Of a stretch of 64,000 bases of DNA, positions 38,601 to 61,610 are shown in pieces. This DNA comes from Gadus chalcogrammus (lineage: Eukaryota; Chordata; Actinopteri; Gadiformes; Gadidae): positions 10,993,784 through 11,057,783 of the forward strand of contig NC_079412.1 in NCBI RefSeq assembly GCF_026213295.1, written 5' to 3'. The notes under the pieces are model-generated. The model had not been told where the DNA came from and did not search any database. It worked only from the letters and a program-made list of their open reading frames with translations. Each line of letters starts with the position of its first letter. Positions within the stretch are counted from its first letter, which is position 1. The translations under genes were made by a program, and so were the position numbers.

Positions 38601-41600
38601 ATTTGAGCGTGTCAGACAGATCAGTTTGCCACACTTTGCCTGACATTATATCTGCTGCTTCCTGTTTCCAACCACATCCTCAATCTGTCACCAGTACATT
38701 CTGCCTCCCTGTAATACATGAGGCTGCCACCTCCTCAAGGCCCGCAAAACCACAATGCACCTCCGATCCACTTGGCCACTCACTACGCCCTGCGCCGGCT
38801 TTCTTTAATGTGTTTTCTTGAGGGTACTTAAGAAAATGAAGATGTTGACCATTGTGCCTGCTCTAGTTTGTGAAGGAGGTATATTATTCATGATGCACTC
38901 TGCAGCAGCACAGGGGAGGGGGTTGGGTTCAGCTGCTGCTGCCCAGCAGATGTTCCGAGCCCCAGAATGGGGGTTGTAAACCAATCTATAAATAGTGCAT
39001 CCATGATTCATGACAGACGCATGTGAAATGTTTGGGTCGGGTGTGTTACTTTGCTCCATGGGCGATGGTCACTAAAAGACTTATATCATCATTGGGCTTT
39101 TTGGGCTTTGACGATTGAACTAAAAGTCGCATTTACATCAACATTTATTTAAACAGAGAGGTGAGTCCCAGGACTCATCTTCAATGAGGCCCTGTGTACA
39201 GACAATATGAAACCGTATCAATGCAATAAATATGATGAATAAAGATGAATAAATGAACAATACTATAAATAAATTAACTAATGTTCTGTCTGTGCGCGGC
39301 CAAGGTGGAGCGAGAGAAGGCCACACTGGTCAGCACCATCGAGGAGCTCCAGATGCAGCTGGTCATGTCCAAGCAGGCTTTCAGCCAGCAGGAGGACAAG
39401 GTGGGCTCGCTGACCCAGCAGCTGGAGGTCATCCACGGGGGCCAGCAGGGCGGACAGAAAGCCGGCGGCGGCGGGGACAACGAGGCGGAGGACGGCGGCG
39501 ACTACGACTACGAGCTGGACGTCAAGAGCACGGAGGTGCTGGAGGCCCGCATGCGCGCCGCCCAGGAGGAGCTGCTGCTGCTGCGGGAGGAGCTGACGCA
39601 GGCCGGGGCGCGCTACACCAGCCTGGAGCAGCGCTGCAGGCAGGAGAAGGACCGCTGGCGGGCCGAGGCCCAGGAGCTGGCCGACAAGATCCGGCAGTGC
39701 ATCAAGTCGAGCCGGCAGGACCAGGAGCGCATCAGCGAGCTGGAGAAGGAGATCGGCGCCACGCGCAAGGTGGCCACCGACTCGGAGGGCCACCTGAGCG
39801 TGGCGCAGGAGGAGCTGCTGGCCTTCTCCGAGGAGCTGTCCAACCTCTACCACCACATCTGCGTGTGCAACAACCTGACGCCCAAGCGGGTCACCCTGGA
39901 CTATTACCGCGACGGCGCCCGGGCCAACGGCGGCGGGGGCAGCGGGCGGCGGGTGCACCACCCCACCCCGGCCCAGCAGGCGCAGAGGAAGCAGCGCTCC
40001 AGCGACCTCTTCGGCTCCAAGGCCGCGGCCCTGCAGTTCATGGGGGAGGTCGACTGCTCGGGGTCCAGCGCGGACCCGGCCAGCTGCCCTGGGACACCCT
40101 CACTGGACTTCAGGGACCCCTCCAACGTCCGCAACCTGATGGCGGTCATCAGGTGCCAGGTCAAACACCTCCGGGTAAGAGGCTCTTCTCAGAGACGGCG
40201 TTAACCACACGGTTCCACGGCCACCATTGTTTTTTTGCTTATCATCTTAAAGGGAAAAGGGGATAAATACTAAATTCTCAAAAGTATTTAGGTGGGGAAG
40301 ACTTCTATTCCTGTGGCTTCGGATTGCAGAATTCATCGTCATGATTACTATTGCGTTTTTTAAGTTTCATTGGAAACAGACATAGACTTTTTCTTTGATG
40401 GTTCGGCCATTGATAGGCTACGGTAAGTTGCAACGCTACTTAGCGTAGGAAAAACTGGAAAAACTGTACATCAGGCACAGTAGCTCGGCCAACCCTCTGA
40501 CAAAACCACCAACGCTGGGTGATGGAAAACGCATCGCTACCTGTGCGCTGGGAAAGCTGCCACGGATACCCAGTTGGTAACAATCATTATTCTTCAATTA
40601 CAAGGGCTTCCATCATTGGGCCATAATCTTAATTAACATTCTGTAACCTCATTTGACAGCAGAGAATTAAGACAATTATTTACAGGAAAATCTTCCAAAT
40701 GATTCCCTTAAGTATCACTGGCAGTTAATCGTCTATTTTATTGTGTCTTTTGATCATTTGATATGGATATTAAGAGACTGTTGGATACAATAGCACTTTT
40801 TACCCAACAAGAACATCCTCTTATCTTTTATAACAAAGCTTTAGCCACGTAAACCCTTGCCAGCGCTGTGTTTTTTCTGAATGATTACAAGCTCCGCTCG
40901 AGCCCTGGGGAAAGTCCTCCTCCTCCCTGGTACAAGCCTCCCTCTTCTAATCCTCATTAAAGGCTGTTTCTAGCCCCTGATCACAACCCACCTTCCTGTG
41001 CAGGCCGGTACACCACGCTTTGTGTACGGATTAGGGATGGAGCGGTACATGTAAAGAATGCATGTACAAAAAAGTAAAAAAAAAAAAATTCAAATACAGT
41101 TATTGGTAGGAAACCAGTTTTCCGCCGTTATTATGGTACCCAGTGTAAACAAACGAACGATGTGGCATACCTTGGCATATTTGGTTGAACCCATTTCTTC
41201 GATGCTTTGTCGCAATATTGGTAAGCAATACACAGATTGATCAGAAACCAATCATTATCGGCCGATATACGCCCTAAACATGTGATCGGCCTAGCAACTT
41301 GAATTATGCAGATTCCTGCAGCCGATCACGTGACTCAAAAACTTTAGTGTAGAAGACGCGTCGTCATTAGGTTCAGTTACTGAGAAAGTAACATCAACCC
41401 GCTTTAACATGCTTAATCCTGTTGCTGGCCCCCTGGTCTGGGCTCGTGAGTGAAGCCATAGACTGCACTCCTTTCATAACGGAACGTCAGAAATAGTCGG
41501 TTGGTTATGCAAATACAGTACCGGCTTCCTTTGCATACTGTTCATTAATGTTGTTTTATATTTTTGTGTAGTTCTGGCTAAATGTATTCATCCCAATGAT

Positions 41601-44600
41601 ACATTTCACCGCCTTGGTTGACTCCTTAAAAGGGACATATTATGAAAACAACACTTTTCCTGGGATTTTGGGTGTTGTTTTGGGTCTCTGGTGCTCCAAC
41701 ACCCATACAAAAGTCTGTACATCATTTTTTGATTGAGATATGCATTTCTGAAAGTACCCCGCCTACAGTTACCAAACGAGCAAGTCAGTTTCGGCGCCCC
41801 CTCCTACGTATTAAGGGGGCACAGTTGAATATTACCTCCCACTTCCCCGCTCCCCTCCAATCAGAGCATAGCTAAGATTTTGTGGACCAGCGGACGAGCA
41901 GCTCCGGCGGGGGGAACTCGGCGGCAGCTCACCTCGGGGAGTACAATCCCTTTCTCTGCCGGACTGCCGCCGAGCAGTCCGGAGGAGGGGACATGGAGGA
42001 GTAAGGGATTGTACTCCCCGAGCTGAGCTACCGGACTGCCTCCGAGCTACCCCCGCCGGACTTTTCAGCTCCCGGAGGTCACCCGCCGGAGCAGGTGGAG
42101 AGCTTCGGCAGAAGTTCAGCTCCCGGAGTACACCACCGAAGCGGCAGCTCAGCTCTCGGAGTACAATCCCTTTCTCCTCCATGTTGGGTTCATGGACTTC
42201 AGAGAGTCAAGGCCAAAGTTACTTTCCCCCAATTCTTCTCAACCATGGCCCGGTTACTATGTTTACTTGTTGGGAAAACACCATAATATGTCTCCTTTCA
42301 AATCATAGCACACGAGATCTTCAGCCTGTAAAGATATAGCCTGTGAGCAACGTGGTTGTATATCTGGATAAAAGGCTTGTGCCACACAGGAAGCTAAAAG
42401 TAGGCTATAAGCATCTCTCATGTAGCCTACACTCAAAGGTTACCCACCGCACCCTCTTCATAAACAATCCAGACTATGTAGGCTCTATACACATACAGTA
42501 GAGTGGCCGGTTGCTACTACGTAACAGTATTTACATTAATAAGCTTTTATTATATGGCTACGCTAAGTTGCCACAATAGGAAACCAGGAAAAACTGTACA
42601 TCAGGCACAGTAGCTCGGCCAACCCTCTCTGACAAAACCATGGTAGTTAACTGGGTGCAAAGTTTTTCCTTGGTCTTGAAGCTTCTTTGCCAACATTTTG
42701 CTCACATTTCTTGAGCAAAGAACATCCAGCAAAGAGTAATCCTGTAAGGATCGGCCATTATACATATTTATACACCCTAATAAACATAGTCAAAAACTAA
42801 ACAAAATGTGTCGGTCAATCCTTTCCCTTTTTTGAAAAGGAATTTCAGATGCTAGTCATAGATCCCAAAAATGATAATAAATAAATGAATTGAAGGGTTG
42901 AGTCCCAACAGTGGTGCTCCGTAATCACTGTGACCCCCCCTGTCCCCAGGTGGCGGTGGACCTGTGTCGCCAGCGCGGCGCCCTGCCCTGCTCGGCGTTC
43001 GGCAACAGCGGGGAGTGCGAAGCTGGCGACGCAGAGACCCTGATGTATGATTTGCTGCTCAAACTGGAAGTCTCTGCTCAGCACCAAGAGGGAGCAGATC
43101 GCCACTCTGAGGACCGTGCTCAAGGCTAACAAGCAGGTAGGAAGACGGTCACAGGCGACCACAGCAAGACACCCGGGCTCAGTGTTTATAGCAACAGGCC
43201 ACGCCTTCTCACGGCCTACCTTTTCATAGAGTTAGGTCAATTGATTGTGGCATTATTTGCAAAAGTCAACAATGACATAATCATTCATTTAGAGCGTGCT
43301 CAGATGCTAACAACAACACAGGCTTTGGCTTAGTGTGATGAAGCAGTCCTCCAACCCCCCTCCCTGCCTTACTGTGACGCACCACCTTCTGTCGTGATCC
43401 GCTCCCAACCCCCTCGACCAACATCACTCTCCCTTTTAAGGCGCACACACACACACGCACACGCAGACACGCACATACTAATCTGCCTGGACTGAGCCGA
43501 GTCACAGAACAACTCTCCAGGTCTAGCAGAACGTCCGGCAGCCATGTCTTGCTGTTACCAAAACAAAAGCTGTTGGCTAACCTGAGTATCTACCCTAAAT
43601 AAACAATTCGAGTTATTATGAAAACCAAAGGTCCCCGAATGGGCCAAGCATAGGCAGAAATAACTGCAGCCATCTGTTAGTGGCTGTATTTACATAATCC
43701 TCCAAGCTGTTTGTGTTTGACTTAAAAAGAAACAAGAGGGAAAGGGAAGCCAGGCCGTTGACTGGGTCTGTAACGGAATGTGTGCGTGTGCCTGGCTCGT
43801 TGGTCCCGGGGTTCAGGATAGTGCCGAGTTGGCGCTGTCCAATCCTGAAGGAACCAGTATGAGACGGAGAAGGGCATGGTGTCGGAGAGCCATGGGGAAG
43901 CTGATGAACGAGCGTCAAGACCCTGAAGTGGACTCCGCCACTTTCTCCCTTCCTGCGGTCATGTTTCGCCAGCCGTAAGCCCCCCTCCCCCCCCCCCACG
44001 CCCCCCCCTCTGCCGTTCTGTTCCGCACAGAGGCTAATGCCGGCGGTACGATTGCTCCCATACAGACGCCTGCGCATGCCTACAAGGGAGTGGGGCAGGG
44101 ACGCCAGGAGGGCCAGGAAATGCTTTCCGTGGAAATGATTTTGTCCTAACAACGGATGTCACACTAACCGCGAATATCACATTGAAGCTTTAAGGGGAAA
44201 GCCTAGTGATCATTTTTGTCTGTGACATTAAAATCTGAACTTTTTATTTATTTGTTGCTCTGCCGAATTCCTACTCTGTTGACTCTCAGCTCATGTCCTC
44301 GTCGTGTAGCATCGAGGCCGTTGTCACGGCACATCCTTTGCCGCCGGTGTCCTCTTATAGGCTTAGCGTCGTGCTGAGGCGCGGGGCGCACAGCTTCCCC
44401 AGGGACTCACCTGGAGCTTAAGGCCCACATGCTGTGCCCTGTGCTTGCAGGGAAACGGAAACACGCTGCAGTCAGGCTTTGTCACCTGACGACTGGACAT
44501 GGTTAATGTAAGCGAGGTGGGAGAGGGTAGAAGTGTGTGTTTGTGTGCGTGCGTGCGTGCGCGCGTGCGTGTGTGTGCACATGCGTTGCCTGCCTGGGCA

Positions 44601-46823
44601 CACCGTTCACAACCCTTTCTTCACTAACCTGAGGGCAGCTTCTCTCTCTCACTGGGCAGTAGGGCATGTCGCTTGCAGGACTAACGGGGTTCCTCCTGTG
44701 TGGTGTGCATGTGGAAAAGGTGGTGGAAGAGAATCTGGTCATTCTCGTATTTTTCTCCTTTTTTCTCTTTTGCTTTTATTTCTTGGGTATGAGGCTGTCC
44801 TGTAGAAAATGCATCGTTTTCTATTTAGTTTGATTGATTTTGTTTTACCGTCCCAATCACACGTGCGCGTGAGGTGTCTCTGGACTAGGGAAATGGGAAG
44901 ACAGAGTCATGGTAAGCTGTCTGGTCCCGGTCTCTCCAGACGGATATGAGCTGGCCTTTGATTATCTTTAAGAAGGATTGGAGCGCAGAGTGAGGTCAAG
45001 GGCCTACTTTCTGCGTTGAGGAGGACCGAAGATTACTGGGTTCCACGTGAGCCTCTCTTAGCAAGCAAGACTGACTGCAGTGCCCTCATCTGGGCAGTCG
45101 GGCTAACTGCGTGTGTCGACAGAGGAAAGAAGACCCCATGACATTTGACTTCCCTTGCTCACTTAGTTCTTTGTCGTTTGACTTCCCTGTTCAATGTGCC
45201 AAAAAGGATGACAAATCTGTGCATTATTTATTTGACATCCAAATGATAAATACACACCCTATACAGCTGAAAACGTTGATGTGATCTAATGTTAACTCCC
45301 TAATATATCAAGTTGCAAGGCTGCAAACGGCTTGCACGCCATTCAAATTCTGGAAGATGAAATGGTCATAATAATAGCAGTATGAAAGAATCCTATGCTC
45401 TTCATGCCATTTCTCTTTAAACTCCTTCTTGACTCCGTTAGAGATGGTTCTTCCTCTTCCCGCTGGTTTCTAGCCCTCTTCTGCTACTCTCTTTCACACG
45501 GTCCTCGCTGGGTTTAACTTCTAGTCCGGCTCCGGTTCCTGACGTATACACAAGTCGTGTGTGAGCGCTTCTGTCCCCCTGCTTTAATGTGGTTTTGTGT
45601 GTGTGTGTGTGTTTGTGCATGCGACCACTCCCCGTCCCGTCACCCTCGTGCCTCCCAGGTGTGACCAGTACGTCACCCAGCTGGACGAGATGCAGCGGCA
45701 GCTGGCGGCGGCCGAGGACGAGAAGAAGACCCTCAACACGCTGCTGCGCATGGCCATCCAGCAGAAGCTGGCCCTCACCCAGCGGCTGGAGGACCTGGAG
45801 GCCCCCCGCTCGCCCAACAGCCTCAACAGCAGCCCCCGCCGCTCCCGGGCCAAGGAGCTGGCCACCAAGTCGGGCCGCGCCAGCCGCAGCCCCAGGAACA
45901 GCCCGGCGCGGCCCCCCGCGCGGAACAGCCCGCGCGCCAGCCCCGTGTTCGGCAGCAGCGCGGCCAACACGGCCACCAACCATCTCCGAGCCATCACCCG
46001 CAGCCTCCACACCAGCCCAGTAAGAACCCCCCTCTCTCTCTGCCCCGGCCCCCGCCCGCGGCCCACCGGCGGGGGCGCCCCCCTCCCGCGGGACGCCACC
46101 TTCATTAGGAGCCGTAGCGTCAGCGACGTCTTTAGCGCGTCGGGCTGCCGCGGTGCCCGCGGCGGTGAGGGCGGTCTGAGCCGGAGGGGCTCGGCCAGCT
46201 CTCTGGACGGGGACTTCCTGGTGAAGACGTACGTCCGAGACACCAGGCAGAGTAACCCGGGCCGCAGGGGCTCAGCGCCCCCCCGCCAGGACACCTTTAT
46301 CACGACCCGCGTTGTGGCCTCTTGTCGCCCCGCCGCCGCGCCCAGGTCCTCCGTCGTAGCTCCGCCCGTAGCAAAGCTAACCTCTTCTACTAAATCCCTG
46401 CACTTCTGTCCCGCTAACGCACGTGACCTGCATGCTAATGGCTCACCACAGCTATCCAAACCCCTGTTAAAGGCCAACCTAGATGTCTCTGTCAGGAGGA
46501 AACAGCACCTGGCTCAGAGGCCGTTCTCGGCCCAGGACGAGTGCGCCAGCGCCAACACGTCCTGTGCCGGCGAGGCGCTGTACCCCCGGTGTGAGTCTAG
46601 ACCCACCGCACACCCTGCCTCCTCCTGCACTTCCTCAGACGCTTATCCGTCTGACAAGAGCAGGCGTTCAGGGGTCGTTAGAGAGGCCAGGCGCGGCTCC
46701 GCCTCCACTAGTAGTGCTGCCGAGGAGCTTATGGAGCCGGTCAATAAGGGCGCCGCAGGTAAAGCCCCGCCCAAACCAGGAAGAGCTCGGAGCTCGCACT
46801 GTAAATCGTCCCGCAGGCGATAG
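29695..46823 (+). CDS. bicd2: Bicaudal D homolog 2-like dynein adaptor, with two damaged exons
   Basis: BICD proteins are coiled-coil adaptors linking dynein-dynactin to Rab6 vesicles, RanBP2 or other cargo. Coding exons: 29695-29952, 35211-35423, 35685-35837, 37674-38180, 39305-40174, 42950-43136, about 43816-43974 and 45659 onward. Start is the first in-frame ATG ([10 protein letters not shown]). Motifs: CC1 box [11 protein letters not shown] (AAxxG, dynein light intermediate chain binding), [40 protein letters not shown]-like [47 protein letters not shown], and the cargo-binding [35 protein letters not shown] and [13 protein letters not shown] favour BICD2 over BICD1. Exons 1-5 are each divisible by three. 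The sixth (187 nt) has one extra G near 43067, and the seventh is scrambled by several indels. The last exon either reads through to TAG 46821-46823 or is spliced at 46020. Confidence 0.9.
31068..34210. mobile_element. hAT-type element carrying a nested LINE
   Basis: The element spans 31076-34202. It begins tagggatggt and ends with its inverted counterpart accatcccta. Flanking 8-base direct repeats, ggcgagaa (31068-31075) and ggtgagaa (34203-34210), differ at one base, as expected for an old hAT insertion. No hAT transposase was recognised in the parts outside the LINE (31076-31225 and 33560-34202). It sits in bicd2 intron 1. Confidence 0.85.
31226..33560 (-). mobile_element. L2-type LINE, 5'-truncated, with a long open RT frame
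   Basis: A minus-strand open frame at 31444-33504 (686 aa) encodes a non-LTR reverse transcriptase. It has the fingers/palm motifs [56 protein letters not shown] and catalytic FHCYADDTQ. An L2-style C-terminal region follows ([27 protein letters not shown]). The apurinic endonuclease domain is absent, so the copy is 5'-truncated. The 3' end on the minus strand runs through A/T-rich sequence to an ATT repeat (aat repeats at 31228-31250). The open frame suggests a fairly young insertion, younger than the hAT element that contains it. Confidence 0.92.
36488..37084. mobile_element. 591-bp MITE with long TIRs and 3-bp TSD (tat)
   Basis: The element spans 36491-37081, starts agctgtgttcgaaatcgttc and ends with the inverted complement. 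Further inverted matches continue inward around 'actatatagg'. It is flanked by tat on both sides (36488-36490 and 37082-37084). No coding capacity. It lies in the bicd2 intron before exon 4. Confidence 0.85.
40417..40510 (+). repeat. Interspersed repeat, copy 1 (pair with 42556-42645)
   Basis: The sequence around 'actgtacatcaggcacagta' recurs in the same orientation at 42556-42645, with differences in the first 35 bases. It marks a dispersed repeat of unknown class in the bicd2 intron. Confidence 0.75.
41630..42297. mobile_element. TIR element (gggacatattatg ends) with internal foldback
   Basis: The left end gggacatattatg (41632-41644) is matched by its near-perfect inverse cataatatgtctcc (42282-42295). 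Internally, 41930-42020 forms a long hairpin: gggagtacaatccctt and its complement flank a GC-rich centre, and a third copy occurs at 42157-42172. No coding sequence. Bicd2 intron. Confidence 0.75.
42556..42645 (+). repeat. Interspersed repeat, copy 2 (pair with 40417-40510)
   Basis: Direct repeat partner of the 40417-40510 copy. The best-matching part is 'catcaggcacagtagctcgg'. Confidence 0.75.
46021..46823 (+). other. bicd2: bicd2 alternative C-terminal extension or retained intron
   Basis: The frame of the bicd2 CTD exon stays open for 267 codons beyond a good donor (agccca|gtaaga at 46020/46021). The extension is Ser/Arg/Pro/Ala-rich ([35 protein letters not shown]), with RRxS basophilic-kinase-like sites. 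If the donor is used with the acceptor at 47231 (gtccgtag), the protein would end almost at once with an Arg codon then TGA. Both isoforms are plausible. Confidence 0.55.
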
Positions 46824-49520
46824 AACGATTGGCGTGTTTTTGCAACTCAAGCTTACTAATATAACTAATATCGGAGATTGGTATTAACTGCTATTGGAAT
46901 TAATCACATTTTGGTAGTAGAAACACAAATATAAATGTGATTTATGATGATATCAAATGTTAAGTGTTTTAACATCATAGTAACCTGTTCATTGTTTCAA
47001 TATATCAAATATATTTAAAAGAAAAAGAAAAAAAAAGTATATATACCAAGATACATCAAACAATAAATTAAAAGTGGTATTTCATTTCTAAAATTCATCA
47101 TAATCTCCTTTTTGATTTAATATATATGTATGTGAAGTTACAAACATGTTTTCTCCTCTCCCTCCTGTCTTTCTCGACGTCCTCAACTAAAAGTGTTCTC
47201 GTGTCTTGTGTCTGTCCTAACTCTTGTCCGTAGCGCTGACACAGCTCTCATCACTCCACCACCCGACTCCTCCATAAGGAGAACCCGTCTTCATGTTGAC
47301 CCGACCCAACCTCTCCTCCCTCGGCCACCGCCCCGCCACCGAGACCTCCTGTCGACCACCACCACCACCTCCCCCCTGACCCCCGACCCCCACACTCCCC
47401 TCCAGACAACACCAGACCTTCTGGATCCAACAAACTGAAACTAAAACCATCTTGTCATCCATCCATGCCTTCTGTGTCTCCCTCTCCGCCCGGAGCGCGC
47501 CTGCGTGCATGCAGCCCGGCCCCCGCAGTAGGGCGGGGGGGGGACCCCGCTGCTCCCCCTGGCTCTGTGGTGTCTTAACTGTCGCCACACAACCTCCCAT
47601 CCCATCGTCTTGTGTTTTTAAAGATTGTGTGCTGTGAAGAAGTTCCATTGACAGTATTTGTTCTAGGCCGAATCTTTCCAATACGATATTTAGTTTCCAC
47701 AAGTATTTTTCCACATGGCTTCGTCCCGTCCCAAATGTACTGTGTTTTAAAGTGATGTATATGCAAGGCTGTGACCTGTTGCCCTAAAACATCCGGAAAC
47801 CTTTTGCCTTTAGTGTGGCCTTCTTTGATTAGGCCTCTCTGTTATCCATTTAGTGGGGCTGACCCTCACAACTACTATGGTTTAGACTCTGTAGCTTTCT
47901 AATAATGGCATACACAAATGTCTAATGCTTGCAAAAGTCTTGTGGCCCATCCATCTTCAGAATCCTCTTCTGTATCACGGACCCTGATACAAAGGTGTCA
48001 TAGTGTGATATCCATTTCAGAACCTCTGGCTTCGACCGATCAGCTACAGCAACCTTTAAAGTTCAGCGAACAGATCACTTCACTGGGGAGTATAGCTCAG
48101 CCATATTGCTACCGCCTCAGGTCAAACACAAATTAATCAGGCACCGTGATTTGAAGATATGATTGGATCAACATCCAGCTTACGTTGCCAGCTATGCAGA
48201 CATGTCGGGTCGGTTATTGTTCAATGTCATTCGTTCAGATTAGAGTGAGCTGTTACTAGTTTACTTATTTTCTTGCGGTAAAGTTCCAGTACCTTCTTAA
48301 AAAAAAAAACTTTAACCAACATATCTAAGGGACATATCTATGTGATTCCAACAAAATATCCAGGACTGCATTAATTGTGCTTTCAGATTTCCCCATTGGC
48401 CTGATTACCATAAAATAGAAAGCCCAGTGTGTCTTAATAGCACATTGGTATGAGTCAACATCCTGTTGGTATCATGCACAGTTGAATTCATACATTTGGC
48501 ACATACAGGTTCATAGAAGTCCAACTACTAATATGGCAGTTAACTACTAACAGCAGCTGTGTGGCTAGCCTTCATTCAAATTAACTCATTTAAATAATGG
48601 CTTCTTATAGGCATGATTGGAAACCTTATAGATGCAAATATGGTTTCCTATTTAGATGCTTACTTACAAGAGTAAAGTTTAAGATCTCCACAGGTTATAA
48701 CGTTCTTTGCAACTTCACTCACATCTGACGGTCCAATGAAAATGCTGAGATTTGTAATCCATTTCCAGGACTGAAATGTGGATCAGATATGGATCTCCGG
48801 TACCAGAAGCAATGTGATGTGGATCTTAAGCATTATCTTGTGAATAGTGGACTTTGTGGGAAGAATCGAGCTTAAGAATCACGTTTAAAATTGAAAAATC
48901 AATGTAAGAAGGAAATATATTTTCAATTGTAGATTATTAGTGATTAGAAGAAACCACGTCCTGCTGATTTTTTATAAATCAAAAATTTGAGTGCCTTGTC
49001 TTTTTTTGCTGGCCTCTTTATCTTGGACTGCTGTCACCTTTTGTAAAGAATGGCTATCACGCAAACACTGTAGAAATTATTTTTCTTTTTAATTAGCAAA
49101 TTTATTTGTTTGCTTTTTAGGTAAAAAGGTGGCCAGTCAGCACTGATTAAGGTGATACTTGATTTCGGTAGAATATTTTCTATTATGTATATGCACACAC
49201 CTTGTATGATGATACGAGTACACATAATTTGACTGGGTCCCTGAACTAACCAACTACTGTTTTTAGTTGGTAATATTATTATATGGATTATGAAGGATGT
49301 AAATATGCAACATTTTAAAATATTCTACCAAAAATTAATATCTGAGTAGAATTTGCAATGGAATCCTGTTACTGCTTATCAATTCTTGTTGCGAATGTGA
49401 ATAATTTATGTAGTTGTATACATTTTCAATTGACATCTGTATTTATGTTTTGTGTAAATTGTTGCAATGTCATTCACATGCATCATCCTTGTAAACCACT
49501 TGTCCTGAAAAAATAAAATA
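46824..49520 (+). other. bicd2 3' region / UTR
   Basis: No exon other than the possible terminal one starting at 47232 is seen. AT-rich sequence runs to an AATAAA at 49512-49517, about 300 bases upstream of nt5dc2, which may end the bicd2 transcript. Confidence 0.45.
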
Positions 49521-49614
49521 CTGTTCATGTAAGCTTCCTTTTTATGTATTGATTGTATTAAGGAGATTTAGATAGAACTGGAATGCAAGCTCTTTGTGAG
49601 TTAAATCTTTTTGA

Positions 49615-49690
49615 TATTTTGATTGGTCCCACGCACAAAATCCCGCCCCTTGTACCCAGTTTATTCAATATATGGGACTCGACCAACTGT
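49615..49690 (+). promoter_or_regulatory. nt5dc2: nt5dc2 proximal promoter
   Basis: An inverted CCAAT box (gattggt, about 49620), a GC box (cccgcccc, about 49644) and an AT-rich element (caatatatggg) lie 130-200 bases upstream of the nt5dc2 ATG. Confidence 0.5.
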
Positions 49691-49820
49691 TACGTACAAG
49701 CGTCAGCTGGACAACAAAGCTGGAGGCAACGAAATGAGACTGGTGCTTGAACCTTAAGATTTTTTTTTATATTTTATATTTCAAAGTGTCTAAGTGCACT
49801 AGGTCTAACTGATTAATGCG

Positions 49821-60074
<10,254 letters not shown>

Positions 60075-60332
60075 GCAGTTTGTCTATGACTTTTAAAGAC
60101 ATGCCCTCCTTCTATCCCCCTGGTTAATTACGCAATTATGCCAGACTTCTCGCTGTAGTCACTAGAGGGCACTGTAGACCTAGTTTGAAGGGAGCCCCAA
60201 GCTGTTGGGGAAAAAAGATTCTCTAATTTTAATTTATAAGTGGTTCATCGTGCTTTAGCTATTTGTAATGCCTGTCGTGAAATCGGTGAGAGGAAAATAC
60301 GATGTTATTTGTTCGTGTAAGTCTTGTTTTTT

Positions 60333-60338
60333 AATAAA
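60333..60338 (+). promoter_or_regulatory. nt5dc2: Poly(A) signal of nt5dc2
   Basis: AATAAA, 259 bases after the stop codon and followed by a T-rich stretch. Confidence 0.7.
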
Positions 60339-60339
60339 T

Positions 60340-61610
60340 GTTTTTTCTTTTATGTTTGCCTATTTATTCTGAATATAATTATCCTAATAATTATTACAAA
60401 TATTCTACTTAAAAGCATAACGTTTTGGTAACGGTGGTATTCAAATCCAGGATTGTCGGACGGGATATATAGGCCTATCTATTTTTCACGATACATTTCC
60501 TGAGAGCGTTTTCAGTGGACGTTCTTTGGTTGGCGCTGCATGCATTCAGCATCCCGCCTCTCCTCCCAACACCTGCTGCACCTCCTCCACACGCGGCAGA
60601 CCCTCTCCCGAGGAAGTCAAGACAACCTGAACTTCTCACGGTTCGTATGCATGTTTCCAACGTCAAAGACAAGTACCGGTAGGTATATTTCAGATTGCCT
60701 TAAAAGACGTCCAGTTCTTGCGAAAACAAATAATGCCAATGTTGCCTATGTAATAATTTAAATTATAATAACACACACGTTCGGTTTTCGAAGTGTTGAA
60801 GCTTGATGTATTTAAACCCAAGCAGCCAAACAGGTCTCGCGCCGTCTATTGTCTGTGTTAGTAGGCCTACACGCGCTGTTTATCTTCGTCTGGTTCCCAC
60901 TTTAACTTTGAAGAGGCTCTATTTTAATGGCAGTTTAGTGGGATCCCGCTTTAGGCCACTAGTAACTATCCATAGGCTACACTGCGGAACTCATCAAGAT
61001 GTTGCATTCTGAATTACTTTTTTGAATTAGTGGATTCGAATGAGCCAATTTTAGTATCATGCCTCTGGGAGTTTGTGATTTAACATGTCTTTACTCTTGG
61101 AATTGGTTTTGTCTGATATGCAATTTTGGTCGGCTACTGCTCTGAATTGGAGAATATCTAGGACGGGTTGTTCTGTGTCGTCCTCCCTAAAACATCAGCG
61201 GTGGCAGTTCATTCACTGTAGGCTACCAGTTGCTACGTTCCCTTTTTTGTCAGCTCAAATTAATTTCCGATAGACCTTTTTATTATTAACAAATAGCATG
61301 CAGCACATATGTACAATTGCCTCCTGTGGAGACACAGGAGGCAATTATGTCTCCACATGTGTGCAAAATGTGCGGAGGTTCACAATTCACACTCGTTCAC
61401 GGTTCGCCTTCACGGACCAAATCTCAAATGGATGTAAAGAATAACTGGAGGGGGTTAAACAAGTCAGAAGTTTGAAATTATATTTAATGATCCATCTTCA
61501 CGAATAAGATTCATACAGTCATAATGTGGAGTCACTCAACATTATGTGTGGATGAATCTTCGTTCATGGACAATCGAATCTTCATAAATGAATCTTCGTT
61601 ATCATCGTTA
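60340..61610. other. Intergenic, no gene seen; contains a 14-bp perfect hairpin
   Basis: AT-rich sequence without recognisable coding exons. A perfect stem of 14 bases with loop gaga lies at 61315-61346 (aattgcctcctgtg and its complement), and weaker pairing continues outside it (gcacatatgt with acatgtgtgc). Confidence 0.55.

Noticed and set aside
39253..40266. A 337-codon Gly/Ala/Arg-rich frame overlapping bicd2 exon 5, and its antisense counterpart
   Set aside because: These are shadow frames of GC-rich coding sequence. The BICD coiled-coil frame (39305-40174) is the conserved one.
48080..48140. tRNA-like phrase (gtatagctcagcc)
   Set aside because: No cloverleaf could be folded and no matching T-arm follows.
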